Below, one piece after another: positions 47,898 through 55,857 of a stretch of 64,000 bases of DNA. Source of the DNA: Pseudomonas fortuita. GTDB lineage: Bacteria; Pseudomonadota; Gammaproteobacteria; Pseudomonadales; Pseudomonadaceae. Below the pieces are notes generated by a model, which saw only the letters and a program-made list of their open reading frames with translations, was not told where the DNA came from and did no database searches. The stretch is from the NCBI RefSeq assembly GCF_026898135.2, contig NZ_CP114035.2, forward strand, positions 785,501 to 849,500, in the 5' to 3' direction. The position numbers were made by a program, and so were the translations under genes. Each line of letters starts with the position of its first letter. Position 1 is the first letter of the stretch.

Positions 47898-48455
47898 ATG
47901 TCCGCCGATCTCGAGCACATCCGTCAAGTCATGCGTGAAGCTGACTGCCTGTACACCGAAGCCGAAGTCGAAGCGGCCATCGCCAACGTCGGCGAGCAGA
48001 TCTGCAAGGACCTGCACGACAAGAACCCGGTGGTGTTCTGCGTGATGAACGGTGGCCTTATCTTCTCCGGCAAACTGCTGACCCACTTGCAGTTCCCGCT
48101 CGAAGCTTCGTACCTGCACGCCACCCGCTACCGCAACCAGACCAGCGGCGGTGAGCTGTTCTGGAAGGCCAAGCCGGAAGTGTCGTTCATCGACCGTGAT
48201 GTGCTGATCGTCGACGACATCCTCGACGAAGGCCACACCCTCAGCGCCATCATCGAGTTCTGCAAGCATGCCGGCGCACGCTCGGTGTACACCGCGGTGC
48301 TGATCGACAAGGACCACGACCGCAAGGCCAGCCCGGACCTCAAGGCCAACTACGTGGGCCTGCCGTGTGTCGACCGCTACATCTTCGGTTACGGTATGGA
48401 TTACAAAGGCTACTGGCGCAATGCCAACGGCATTTTCGCCGTCAAGGGGCTGTAA
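47898..48455 (+). CDS. hpt: Hypoxanthine-guanine phosphoribosyltransferase
   Basis: A 185-residue purine phosphoribosyltransferase. The PRPP motif VLIVDDILDEGHTL (about residues 99-112) and the base-site sequence FIDRDVLIVDD fit HGPRT rather than APRT or XPRT. GGAGAG 5 nt before the ATG fixes the start at MSADLEHIRQ; a longer frame from 47829 is less likely. It probably salvages hypoxanthine and guanine with PRPP made by Prs. Confidence 0.93.
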   Translation: MSADLEHIRQVMREADCLYTEAEVEAAIANVGEQICKDLHDKNPVVFCVMNGGLIFSGKLLTHLQFPLEASYLHATRYRNQTSGGELFWKAKPEVSFIDRDVLIVDDILDEGHTLSAIIEFCKHAGARSVYTAVLIDKDHDRKASPDLKANYVGLPCVDRYIFGYGMDYKGYWRNANGIFAVKGL

Positions 48456-48505
48456 TCAAGCGCCGCCCTGCATGCTAGAGTGCTCCTTCATTCAAGGAGC
48501 CTCAC

Positions 48506-48976
48506 ATGCGTGCGATTCTTCCCCTCCTGTTGGCGGTCAGCCTGCCACTGGCCGCCGCACCGCTGCACAGCCAGTTCCTGCCGCCTGACGACCAGTCACT
48601 GCGCCAGGAAGCGCCGACCGGCCAGCAACTGCTGCAAGTGACCGATTACTCGGTGGTGGTGGGGGCCCAGCGCCAGTCCGACCAGCAGCCTATCCCGATC
48701 ACCTCTTCGTTGCAGGTGCGCCTGAAGGGAAAGCCATTGAGCAAAGGTGCGACCATCGCCCAGGTGCTGCTGACCTTCGATGGCGAAGCGGCCAAGAGCC
48801 TGAAGAAGCCTGTGTATGACGAAAAAAGCCGCACCTTGAGCCTGAATTACCCGGTCAGTGACTACCGGGTGATCATGGACCTGCTACGCAACGAAACCTT
48901 GTATGTGCAGTTTCTCACCTACGGCAATGGTCACATCTGGGCCGACCTGCACACTGGTACCGTACGTACGCGTTGA
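48506..48976 (+). CDS. Conserved hypothetical exported protein
   Basis: A 156-residue protein with an N-terminal signal peptide (AILPLLLAVSLPLAAAPLHS). The mature part is rich in beta-like stretches (TDYSVVVGAQRQSD, RLKGKPLSKGATIAQVLLTF) and has no catalytic motif I recognise. AAGGAG lies 7-8 nt before the ATG. It lies between hpt and the PA4642-like gene on the same strand. Confidence 0.83.
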   Translation: MRAILPLLLAVSLPLAAAPLHSQFLPPDDQSLRQEAPTGQQLLQVTDYSVVVGAQRQSDQQPIPITSSLQVRLKGKPLSKGATIAQVLLTFDGEAAKSLKKPVYDEKSRTLSLNYPVSDYRVIMDLLRNETLYVQFLTYGNGHIWADLHTGTVRTR

Positions 48977-49044
48977 GGCACGCGGCCTGCGAGGGGTAAA
49001 CTGCCGGCCTTCGAAATCCCGTGATGGTCCAGTTGGAGTCGGCA

Positions 49045-49335
49045 ATGCGTAAAGACAAGAAACAGGTAATCGGCGACGAAATCAGCGACGACTACATCAA
49101 GTCGTTCCTTCAGTTCGAACCGGCCGATGGTGTGACCTCGCCGTCGCTGCATAAGCTGGTCAAGGCCTACCGTGGGCTGCGCGTAGACGATTTCGAGCGC
49201 TTTGTCGGCTTCTTTGTCGAAGCTGGCCTGGACCTGGATGGCAAGGACGAGCACGGTAAAACCTTCGTTGAGCAGATCGCCGACCAGCGCAATGCGCCTG
49301 AGTACATCGAGATCATCGACCGCGCCCGCGGTTGA
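49045..49335 (+). CDS. PA4642-family small conserved protein
   Basis: A 96-residue acidic cytoplasmic protein, matching in place and character the conserved Pseudomonas protein PA4642 beside mqoB. It is helical, with VDDFERFVGFFVEAGLDLDGKDEHGKTFVEQIADQR near the C-terminus, somewhat ankyrin-like. The start is the second ATG (MRKDKKQVIGDE), with TTGGAG about 6 nt upstream. Function unknown. A strong terminator follows. Confidence 0.87.
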   Translation: MRKDKKQVIGDEISDDYIKSFLQFEPADGVTSPSLHKLVKAYRGLRVDDFERFVGFFVEAGLDLDGKDEHGKTFVEQIADQRNAPEYIEIIDRARG

Positions 49336-49350
49336 TAGAGATCCAGGCAC

Positions 49351-49377
49351 AAAAAAACGCCCCGAGGGGCGTTTTTT
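49351..49377. terminator. Bidirectional intrinsic terminator
   Basis: AAAAAAACGCCCC-GAG-GGGCGTTTTTT has a T-run on both strands and serves the convergent PA4642-like gene and mqo. Confidence 0.93.
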
Positions 49378-49391
49378 CGTTACCGGTCGGT

Positions 49392-50900
49392 TCAGGCGTA
49401 ATGCTTGGCCGCCGGGCTGCTTTCCACCAGGTCCAGCGCCACGTCGTTTTCGGCACTGATCTTGTGGTACAGGGCAGCATCGGTTGCCAACGTTTTCTCG
49501 CGCGCCGGGAAGATTTCCTTGAGCTTGGCAGCCCAGGCACCCTTGGCCTGCTCGGGGAAGCAGCGTTCGATCAGTTCCAGCATGATCGACACGGTCACCG
49601 AAGCGCCTGGCGAGGCACCTAGCAGTGCGGCCAGGCTGCCGTCCTGGGCCGAGACCAGCTCGGTACCGAACTGCAGCACACCGCCTTTTTTCGGGTCCTT
49701 CTTGATGATCTGCACGCGCTGACCAGCCACTTCCAGGCGCCAGTCTTCGGCCTTGGCCTGCGGATAGAAGCGACGCAGGGCTTCCAGGCGCTGCTCCATC
49801 GACTGCATCACTTCGCTGACCAGGTACTTGGTCAGGTCCATGTTGTCACGGGCCACGGCCAGCATCGGGCCGATGTTACCCATGCGCACCGACAGCGGCA
49901 GGTCCATCAGCGAACCGTGCTTGAGGAACTTGGTGGTGAAACCGGCGTACGGGCCGAACAGCAACGAAGTCTTGCCGTCCACAACGCGAGTATCCAGGTG
50001 CGGTACCGACATCGGCGGGGCGCCCACGGCGGCCTGGCTGTAGACCTTGGCCTGGTGCTGTTTGACGATTTCCGGGTTGTCGCAACGCAGCCACTGGCCG
50101 CTGACCGGGAAGCCGCCGAAGCCTTTGCTTTCCGGGATGCCGGACGCCTGCAGCAGCGGCAGGGCCGCGCCACCGGCACCGAGGAAGACAAAGCGAGCGT
50201 CGACTTCGCGGCTGCCGCCGCTGTTGACGTCCTTGATGCTCACGGTCCAGCCGCTGCCGTTACGGCGTAGGCCGACGACCTTCTTGCTGTACTTCACCTG
50301 CGCGTCCGGCGAGTCGCCCAGCAGCTTGAGCAGCTTGTTGGTCAGGGCGCCGAAGTTGACGTCGGTGCCTTTGGCTACACGGGTAGCTGCAATGTGCTGG
50401 TCGGCTGGGCGGCCAGGCATCATCAGCGGCATCCAGTCGTTCATCACCGCCTTGTCTTCGGTGTATTCCATCTCGGCGAAGGCATGGTGCTGCTTGAGCA
50501 GCTCGAAGCGCTTCTTGAGGAAGGAAACACCCTTGTCACCCTCGACGTAGCTCAGGTGCGGGACAGGGTTGATGAATGCACGCGCCGAGCCGAAGTTGCC
50601 CTTCTTGCTCAGGTAAGCCCAGAACTGGCGCGAAACCTCGAACTGGGCGTTGATGTGCACGGCCTTCTTGATGTCGATGCTGCCATCGGCGGCCTGGGGC
50701 GTGTAGTTAAGCTCGCACAGACCAGCGTGGCCGGTACCTGCGTTGTTCCAGGGGTTGGAGCTTTCCGCGGCTCCGGAGTCCATCGCCTCGACGACCTCAA
50801 GCTTCAGGGTCGGGTCAAGCTCCTTCAGCAGTACGGCCAGGGTGGCACTCATGATGCCCGCGCCTACCAGTACTACATCAACCGATTCGTTCTGCGCCAT
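49392..50900 (-). CDS. mqo: Malate:quinone oxidoreductase
   Basis: A 502-residue membrane-associated flavoenzyme that oxidises malate to oxaloacetate and passes electrons to quinone; in pseudomonads it is the main malate-oxidising step of the TCA cycle. The FAD loop [17 protein letters not shown] is at the N-terminus, followed by [22 protein letters not shown], and the C-terminal part has [23 protein letters not shown]. Length is normal. It is transcribed alone, with its promoter in the long gap upstream. Confidence 0.96.
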   Translation of the reverse strand: MAQNESVDVVLVGAGIMSATLAVLLKELDPTLKLEVVEAMDSGAAESSNPWNNAGTGHAGLCELNYTPQAADGSIDIKKAVHINAQFEVSRQFWAYLSKKGNFGSARAFINPVPHLSYVEGDKGVSFLKKRFELLKQHHAFAEMEYTEDKAVMNDWMPLMMPGRPADQHIAATRVAKGTDVNFGALTNKLLKLLGDSPDAQVKYSKKVVGLRRNGSGWTVSIKDVNSGGSREVDARFVFLGAGGAALPLLQASGIPESKGFGGFPVSGQWLRCDNPEIVKQHQAKVYSQAAVGAPPMSVPHLDTRVVDGKTSLLFGPYAGFTTKFLKHGSLMDLPLSVRMGNIGPMLAVARDNMDLTKYLVSEVMQSMEQRLEALRRFYPQAKAEDWRLEVAGQRVQIIKKDPKKGGVLQFGTELVSAQDGSLAALLGASPGASVTVSIMLELIERCFPEQAKGAWAAKLKEIFPAREKTLATDAALYHKISAENDVALDLVESSPAAKHYA

Positions 50901-51500
50901 TTAACGCGTCTCCACAATCTACAGCTACCTAATTGACAGCATAGGACCTGGGGTAGCCAGGGTCGCCATGTCCGACTTTTCGCAGTTCTTGCAACTTCCG
51001 CGGACACCGCCAATCAGTCTTCGGGTTCAGCTATTGAACGCCGTTTGCCACGGGTGCGGCAATTCGACTTATGGTCAAGGTGTCGTGCGTGCGTTATGGA
51101 ACGGTTCAGACACTCATACGGGATGAGCGCAGTTGCCGCCTGTTCAGGGCTGTTCGGGACACATCTGCCGCTTTTGCACATGCCAGACTGTTCATTTGCT
51201 CGCCACACTCTTGTGAAGTTGTGAAAACCGTTTTTTCACGCTCTTTTGGAGACGTGAACCTCAAAAGGGGACTGCGCGATGGCAACCCGCAGGTTCATGC
51301 AGTGTGAAGGGCCGGAAAAGCAGGCACGACAGCCGATGCAAGACCTGAGTGGAAGGCTCTCTGTGGGCGAAGCGGTGAAGTTGCCGGGGTCAATCGGCGA
51401 GTGCGGGGCCCGATCAGGAGACGTCCTTATAATCGGGGGGAGATTATAGCGATGTCGCGGGCAGAAATGTCGCCATTCGTGGTTTTTATTGCAGCGTTTG
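50901..51500. other. 600-nt gene-poor gap upstream of mqo
   Basis: This gap must hold the mqo promoter near 50901-51000. It also contains a TATAATC/GATTATA inverted repeat at 51425-51447. One 56-codon frame (51279-51449) with an AGGGGA site was seen, but its codon use is poor. No RNA gene was recognised. Confidence 0.5.
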
Positions 51501-51734
51501 TCAGGCCGCGAGGATGCGATGGTGCCAGCGGCGGCTTGCGCGGGCGCAAACCCTGGCGTCGGCGGGCAGTTCGCGACCCAGCCAGGCCAGCTGGATTTCA
51601 CTGACCTGAACCCAGCCGCTGCCGCTCGGTACCTGGCTGCATTGCTTGAAGGCCAGGCATTTGCCTTGGGCATCGAGGCGGGCGTAGGCGGTGTGGCGCG
51701 GGCGTTGGAAGAGCAGAGTCCAGAGCGAGGCCAT
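51501..51734 (-). CDS. Small conserved hypothetical protein
   Basis: A 77-residue basic protein beginning MASLWTLLFQRPRHTAYARLD. It has AAGGA about 9 nt before the ATG and good codon use, which supports a real gene; longer readings upstream are rejected. It contains two Cys and Trp/Arg-rich segments (SGWVQVSEIQLAWLGRELP). No known function. It is divergent from the YajG-like lipoprotein gene. Confidence 0.7.
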   Translation of the reverse strand: MASLWTLLFQRPRHTAYARLDAQGKCLAFKQCSQVPSGSGWVQVSEIQLAWLGRELPADARVCARASRRWHHRILAA

Positions 51735-51879
51735 GGCGGCGAGTCCTTTGCGTGAGGGCTTGGCGCAAGGATAAGGGCGTGGCCATGAAACGATTGTGAC
51801 AAGCGGGTCGGGCCGATGACTGGTCTGTGCCTGGCTAGGTATACTGTGGGCCTTTGCCGCATTTTCTGGAGAAACGCGC

Positions 51880-52464
51880 ATGTTGCAACGTCTGTTGTTC
51901 GGTTTGATCGCCGTGGCCAGCCTCAGCCTGGTCGGTTGTGCCCACAGCCCGCAACAACTTAACCCGCAACCCACGCTCAAGGCTCAGCTCGCCCCGGTGG
52001 GCCACGGCCAGCCGGTCGTGGTCCGGGTGGTTGACGGCCGGCCTTCGCAATCCTTGGGTACCCGTGGTGGCATGTACCCCGAGACCAGCACCATCAGCGT
52101 CAGCGGTAATGACGTGGTGCCCAAGCTGCAGGCCCAGGCCGAAGCTGCTGTGCGTCTGCTCGGCTTCACCCCTACGCCGAACGCCTCTGGTGCACCCCAG
52201 CTGACCGTGACCCTGGCCGAGCTGAAATATCAGTCGCCCAAAGACAACCTGTACGTGACCGAGGCCACCATCGGCGCCACGTTCCGTGCCGACGTGCGCA
52301 ATGGCGGCCGTAGCTACAGCGGCCGTTACGGCGCTTCGCTGGACCAGCGTTTCGGCATGGCGCCGAACCAGGACACCAACACCCAGCTGGTGGGCGATGT
52401 GCTGAGCGATGCCCTGACCCGCCTGTTCAAAGACCCGACCATCGGGCAGGTACTGGGCCAGTAA
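51880..52464 (+). CDS. yajG: YajG-family lipoprotein
   Basis: A 194-residue lipoprotein with lipobox LVGC (Cys20) after a standard signal peptide. The body matches the YajG family (VVVRVVDGRPSQSLGTRGGMYPETSTI, LTVTLAELKYQSPKDN). E. coli yajG lies next to ampG, and no peptidoglycan-recycling gene is next to it here. The role is unknown; it probably sits in the outer membrane. An intrinsic terminator and REP pair follow. Confidence 0.9.
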   Translation: MLQRLLFGLIAVASLSLVGCAHSPQQLNPQPTLKAQLAPVGHGQPVVVRVVDGRPSQSLGTRGGMYPETSTISVSGNDVVPKLQAQAEAAVRLLGFTPTPNASGAPQLTVTLAELKYQSPKDNLYVTEATIGATFRADVRNGGRSYSGRYGASLDQRFGMAPNQDTNTQLVGDVLSDALTRLFKDPTIGQVLGQ

Positions 52465-52478
52465 GCGTTTGGCTGCAT

Positions 52479-52516
52479 GAAAAAACCCGCTCCCTGTGTC
52501 AGGTAGCGGGTTTTTT
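52479..52516. terminator. Intrinsic terminator after yajG
   Basis: AAAAAACCCGCT pairs with AGCGGGTTTTTT around a 14-nt loop, 15 nt after the stop codon. Confidence 0.88.
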
Positions 52517-52520
52517 GTTG

Positions 52521-52630
52521 CCTGTGCTGGCCTCTTCGCGGGTAAACCCGCTCCCACAGGTCCAGCGCAGGCCTCGGATCCGGTGCGGTCCCTGTGGGAG
52601 CGGGTTCACCCGCGAAGAGGCCGGTTCAGG
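52521..52630. repeat. REP pair (type A, inverted)
   Basis: Arms at 52521-52560 and 52591-52630 carrying CTCTTCGCGGGTAAACCCG, the classical P. putida REP core. It lies between the yajG terminator and the convergent small gene. Confidence 0.93.
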
Positions 52631-52631
52631 C

Positions 52632-52856
52632 TTACGCTGCTTCTACGTAGAAATCCAGCAAGCTGAAGCCCGTCCCGGCATCCACCTCCGGCAAATCTTC
52701 ATGCACATGCCCGCCCAACGCACAGTAGACCAGCCACTGGCGGTCCTGCACATTGATGGCAAAACCATCGATCAAAGCCTGTTGTTCATCGCTCTGGGCA
52801 ACGAGGTAGAGGCGGTCCTGGTTTTCGGCGTGCAACATGAACAAGCTCCGGGTCAT
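52632..52856 (-). CDS. Small conserved hypothetical protein
   Basis: A 74-residue acidic protein (MTRSLFMLHAENQDRLYLVA... FSLLDFYVEAA). Codon use is typical of the region and the reading frame is closed by a REP element just past its stop. A second in-frame Met at residue 7 could be the true start. No domain is recognised. Confidence 0.65.
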   Translation of the reverse strand: MTRSLFMLHAENQDRLYLVAQSDEQQALIDGFAINVQDRQWLVYCALGGHVHEDLPEVDAGTGFSLLDFYVEAA

Positions 52857-52997
52857 GAAAGGCCGCCAGGGTGGCCTGTTCAGATGACGAGCGGATGACA
52901 GATGAAATTTAATGACAGTTTGTCGCCCATACCGGGCGCGGGGCAGCGAGTTGGGTAGAATGCGGGCCTTTGCCGCTTCTCACACCGAGGTTGCGTG

Positions 52998-53258
52998 ATG
53001 TCCTTGCAAGTGCTCTGGGGGTTTCTGGCCGCCCATCCCACCAAGTTGATCAACCTGCTGGCGCTGCTGCTGACCTGCCCAGGCGGGTTGCTGCTGCACA
53101 GTGCCCGGCGACGCGAGGCCGAGACCCGCGAATACATGGCTGTGGAGGAGGGGGTGGTGGACGCGTTCGACCTGCGGGTGCCACGCTACTTCTACATTCT
53201 TGGTTTTTCGTGCCTGGCGATGGCGTTGCTGTTGTCCTGGTTCAGTACCTGGGTCTGA
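52998..53258 (+). CDS. Small inner-membrane protein
   Basis: An 86-residue protein with two hydrophobic segments (LINLLALLLTCPGGLLL and FYILGFSCLAMALLLSWF) around a charged loop (RRREAETREYMAVEEG). ACCGAGG lies 8 nt before the ATG. No function is known. A REP pair follows 22 nt after the stop. Confidence 0.78.
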   Translation: MSLQVLWGFLAAHPTKLINLLALLLTCPGGLLLHSARRREAETREYMAVEEGVVDAFDLRVPRYFYILGFSCLAMALLLSWFSTWV

Positions 53259-53280
53259 GAACCATTGGGGCCGCGTTGCG

Positions 53281-53356
53281 GCCCATCGCGACACAAGGCC
53301 GCTCCCACAGGGAATTGCGTACTCCTTGTGGGAGCGGCCTTGTGTCGCGATTGGGC
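53281..53356. repeat. REP pair (type B, inverted)
   Basis: Arms at 53281-53313 and 53323-53356 with the GCCCATCGCGACACAAGGCC core and a 9-nt loop, between convergent genes. Confidence 0.92.
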
Positions 53357-53379
53357 TGCAACGCAGCCCCCGGGATCGA

Positions 53380-54546
53380 TCAGGCTACAGGTGCCTGCTG
53401 CCTGACCTGGTACTGGTTACGCACTGGCGTCGCATACTGCAGCACCAGGTAAGGCCGCTGCTCTTCGGGGCAGGCATCCAGCCGACGCTGCCATTCTTCC
53501 TTGGCCTTGGCCAGCTCGTCCGCCGGGAACACCTTCTCGGCACTCGGCACCTGCAACGCTTCGTCCTTGCCTTCCCACATCGCATAGGCCAGGTAGTGCA
53601 CCGGGAACAGGCGGTAACCGCCAAGGATCTGCCGGTCGATTTCCGCTGCCAGCTGCTTGGTATCCTCGTGGTACGCGGTCACCGGCGCGGTGAAGTTGAT
53701 GTGCACGCGACCCTTGTAGCCGGTAATGCCCTTGGCGATGCTGTTGTCATCCTCGCCTGGTGCCTTCGTGTAGGTACCGGTAGTGGCGCGGATGTACAGC
53801 TCGCGGGCCTTGGCCTGGTCACACGGATCATATTCGTAGCTGATCGACACCGGCGTCAGGTTGAGGCTCTGGATCACCGCACCGAACGGCTCGTCCTTGC
53901 GGCTCATGTGGAACATCTTGAGGATCGCCGAATCGGTACGGTCGTCACCGTCCTTGGCGCGGCCTTCGGCCTGGGCAATCCAGATCGACGTGGCGTCGTT
54001 GCGGATCGAGTGGTTGATGTAGGCCGAGAGCAACTGGTAAGCCGCCAGCTTCTCGCGGCGCCCGCTGATCGAGCGGTGCACGATGAAGCTTTTGTTCAGG
54101 CGCATCATGTCGCTGACAAAGGGCTTTTGCAGCAGGTTGTCACCAATGGCAATGCGCGGGGTGGGCAGGCCTGCGTGGTACACCGCGTAGTTGACAAAGG
54201 CCGGGTCCATGACGATGTCACGGTGGTTGGCCAGGAACAGGTAGGCGGTGCCTGCCTTGAGCTGTTCCACGCCCGAATAAGTAACGCCGTCGGTGGCGCG
54301 GTCGATGGTCTGGTCGACGTAGTACTCGACTTTGTCCTGCAAGGTCGAAACGCAGGTGACGCCGGCAAACTCCTTGCGCAGGCGGCGGGCAATCAGCGGC
54401 TTGAGCAACCAGCCGAGAGCACCGGCCGCACGCGGGAAGCGGAAGTGGGTGAGGATATCGAGGAATGCCGGGTCGCTGAGCAGGCGTGCCAGGACGGCAG
54501 GGACCTCAGCGTCGTCGTACGGTCGGATGGCATCGAATTCGCCCAT
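53380..54546 (-). CDS. 1-acyl-glycerol-3-phosphate acyltransferase family protein
   Basis: A 388-residue protein of the PlsC/GPAT acyltransferase superfamily. The catalytic motif NHRDIVMD (HxxxxD form, about residue 108) and the substrate motif AEGRAKDGDDRT, in place of the usual FPEGTRS, are visible. The long C-terminal part (about 230-388) is not found in PlsC proper. It probably acylates a glycerophosphate or lipid headgroup at the membrane. The start could be either of two adjacent ATGs; the second has better spacing to GAGAG. Confidence 0.83.
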   Translation of the reverse strand: MGEFDAIRPYDDAEVPAVLARLLSDPAFLDILTHFRFPRAAGALGWLLKPLIARRLRKEFAGVTCVSTLQDKVEYYVDQTIDRATDGVTYSGVEQLKAGTAYLFLANHRDIVMDPAFVNYAVYHAGLPTPRIAIGDNLLQKPFVSDMMRLNKSFIVHRSISGRREKLAAYQLLSAYINHSIRNDATSIWIAQAEGRAKDGDDRTDSAILKMFHMSRKDEPFGAVIQSLNLTPVSISYEYDPCDQAKARELYIRATTGTYTKAPGEDDNSIAKGITGYKGRVHINFTAPVTAYHEDTKQLAAEIDRQILGGYRLFPVHYLAYAMWEGKDEALQVPSAEKVFPADELAKAKEEWQRRLDACPEEQRPYLVLQYATPVRNQYQVRQQAPVA

Positions 54547-54670
54547 CATGCTCTCTTGTTGGAAACGGCTAGGGTAATAGGTAGGGGCGGGCTCCGAAAA
54601 ACGGCTCGGACACACACAGGCCCTGTAAACAGACCGGCAATTATACGCATAAGTCACCCCGGAGGCCGCG

Positions 54671-54853
54671 ATGCTGGAAACTGCCAACTACGATTGCCCT
54701 TATTGTGGCGAAGAAATCGAAACCACGGTGGACCTGTCCGGTGGCGATCAGGAGTACTTCGAGGACTGTCAGGTGTGCTGCAAGCCTGTCCGCTTCTTGC
54801 TGCAGGTGCATGGCGAGGAATGGATGCTGGATGTCTTCGGTGAGAATGACTGA
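54671..54853 (+). CDS. CPXCG-motif cysteine-rich protein
   Basis: A 60-residue protein with CPYCG near the N-terminus (Cys9, Cys12) and DCQVCCKPV later, a zinc-ribbon-like arrangement. Length and motif match the CPXCG-motif small proteins of gammaproteobacteria. Its stop overlaps the start of the DUF2007 gene by one base (TGATG), so the two are coupled. Confidence 0.88.
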   Translation: MLETANYDCPYCGEEIETTVDLSGGDQEYFEDCQVCCKPVRFLLQVHGEEWMLDVFGEND

Positions 54854-55113
54854 TGCGACGGATCTACGAACCTGAAAACCTGCTCGAGGCCGAAATGCTG
54901 CTCGGTATGCTGGCCAGTGAGGGCATCAACGTGCAGCTGGTGGGCCGTGACTTGATGGGGGGCGTAGGCGAACTGCCCCTGCAAGGTCTGTTGGGGCTTG
55001 CGGTGGCGGATGAGCAGGCCGAGTACGCACGGCAGCTGATCGATGCGTACAATGATGCCCAGCCACTGGTTGGCGACGAACCGGAGAGCTTCCCCGGTAC
55101 CTTGATCTGCTAG
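54853..55113 (+). CDS. DUF2007 family protein
   Basis: An 86-residue ferredoxin-like-fold protein of DUF2007 (RRIYEPENLLEAEMLLGMLASEGINVQLVG ... GLAVADEQAEYARQLID). Such proteins are called putative signal-transducing proteins but no mechanism is established. It is coupled to the CPXCG gene and lies 15 nt before the SRAP gene, forming a three-gene unit. Confidence 0.87.
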   Translation: MRRIYEPENLLEAEMLLGMLASEGINVQLVGRDLMGGVGELPLQGLLGLAVADEQAEYARQLIDAYNDAQPLVGDEPESFPGTLIC

Positions 55114-55128
55114 GTTCTGAATTCGCCC

Positions 55129-55749
55129 ATGTGTGGACGTTATGCCCTGTTTCGCTGGCCCCAGGCGCTTGCCAGCCTGCCTGGCTTCCCCCAAGGCCAG
55201 CCGGCCCAATGGAACATTTCCCCCGGGGCTTCGGTGCTGATCCAGCGCCAGCTCGAGGGCCAGCAGCAAGTGGCCAAGGCGCGCTGGGGGCTTACCCCGG
55301 CCTGGCTCACTGACCTGTCCCGCACACCTGCCCACGCCCGCGCCGAAACCCTGGCCGAGCAGCCGATGTTTCGCGATGCCTTTCGCCAGCGTCGCTGCCT
55401 GATGCCGGCCAACGGCTTTTACGAGTGGCGTGGCAGCGTGCGTAAACGCCCGTACTGGTTGACCCCGGGGGAGGGCTCGTCGCTGTATTTTGCAGCGGTG
55501 TGGGAGGCCTATCCGGTGCAGGACCAAGTGTGGCTGAGCTGTGCTGTGGTGACCCAGGCAGCCATGAACCAGCGTCGGCCGCTGATACTGGACGAGGCCG
55601 CGCAGGCGGCGTGGCTTGACCCGGATACGCCGATCACCCGCTTGCACGAGTTGCTGGCCAGCCCCTCGGCAATATTGCGAGAGCGGGCCTTGGCCAATTT
55701 CGTCAATGACCCGAAACTGGATGCGCCGGAGTGTTTGACGCCGTTATGA
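55129..55749 (+). CDS. SRAP-family protein (YedK/HMCES-like)
   Basis: A 206-residue SRAP-domain protein. After Met removal the catalytic Cys2 (MCGRYALFRW) would crosslink abasic sites in single-stranded DNA; AHARAETL and MPANGFYEWR provide the Asn/Glu region. The family histidine, normally in an HDRMP motif after the SCAVVT strand, is not seen: the sequence reads AAMNQRRPLIL. The protein may therefore form more stable crosslinks or have a changed role. It is the last of three coupled genes. Confidence 0.88.
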   Translation: MCGRYALFRWPQALASLPGFPQGQPAQWNISPGASVLIQRQLEGQQQVAKARWGLTPAWLTDLSRTPAHARAETLAEQPMFRDAFRQRRCLMPANGFYEWRGSVRKRPYWLTPGEGSSLYFAAVWEAYPVQDQVWLSCAVVTQAAMNQRRPLILDEAAQAAWLDPDTPITRLHELLASPSAILRERALANFVNDPKLDAPECLTPL

Positions 55750-55857
55750 CTGTAGTGGACTGCCTATAACGCCTAGTATTTCTGCTAGTTGACCACCTCC
55801 AGGGCCCGCCATAAGGTTGATCGTACCTACTTGGTGCAGCTGTTGAGGGGATTGATG

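Noticed and set aside
51425..51447. TATAATC/GATTATA inverted repeat as a terminator or operator
   Set aside because: The stem is only 7 bp and A/T-rich, with no adjacent gene end that needs it; it may be chance or part of a promoter -10 region.
51279..51449. A 56-codon frame with an AGGGGA site upstream of mqo
   Set aside because: The ribosome-binding site is good, but third positions are mixed and AGG, AGA, ATA, TTA and CGA codons are frequent, unlike nearby genes. Conservation would be needed to accept it.
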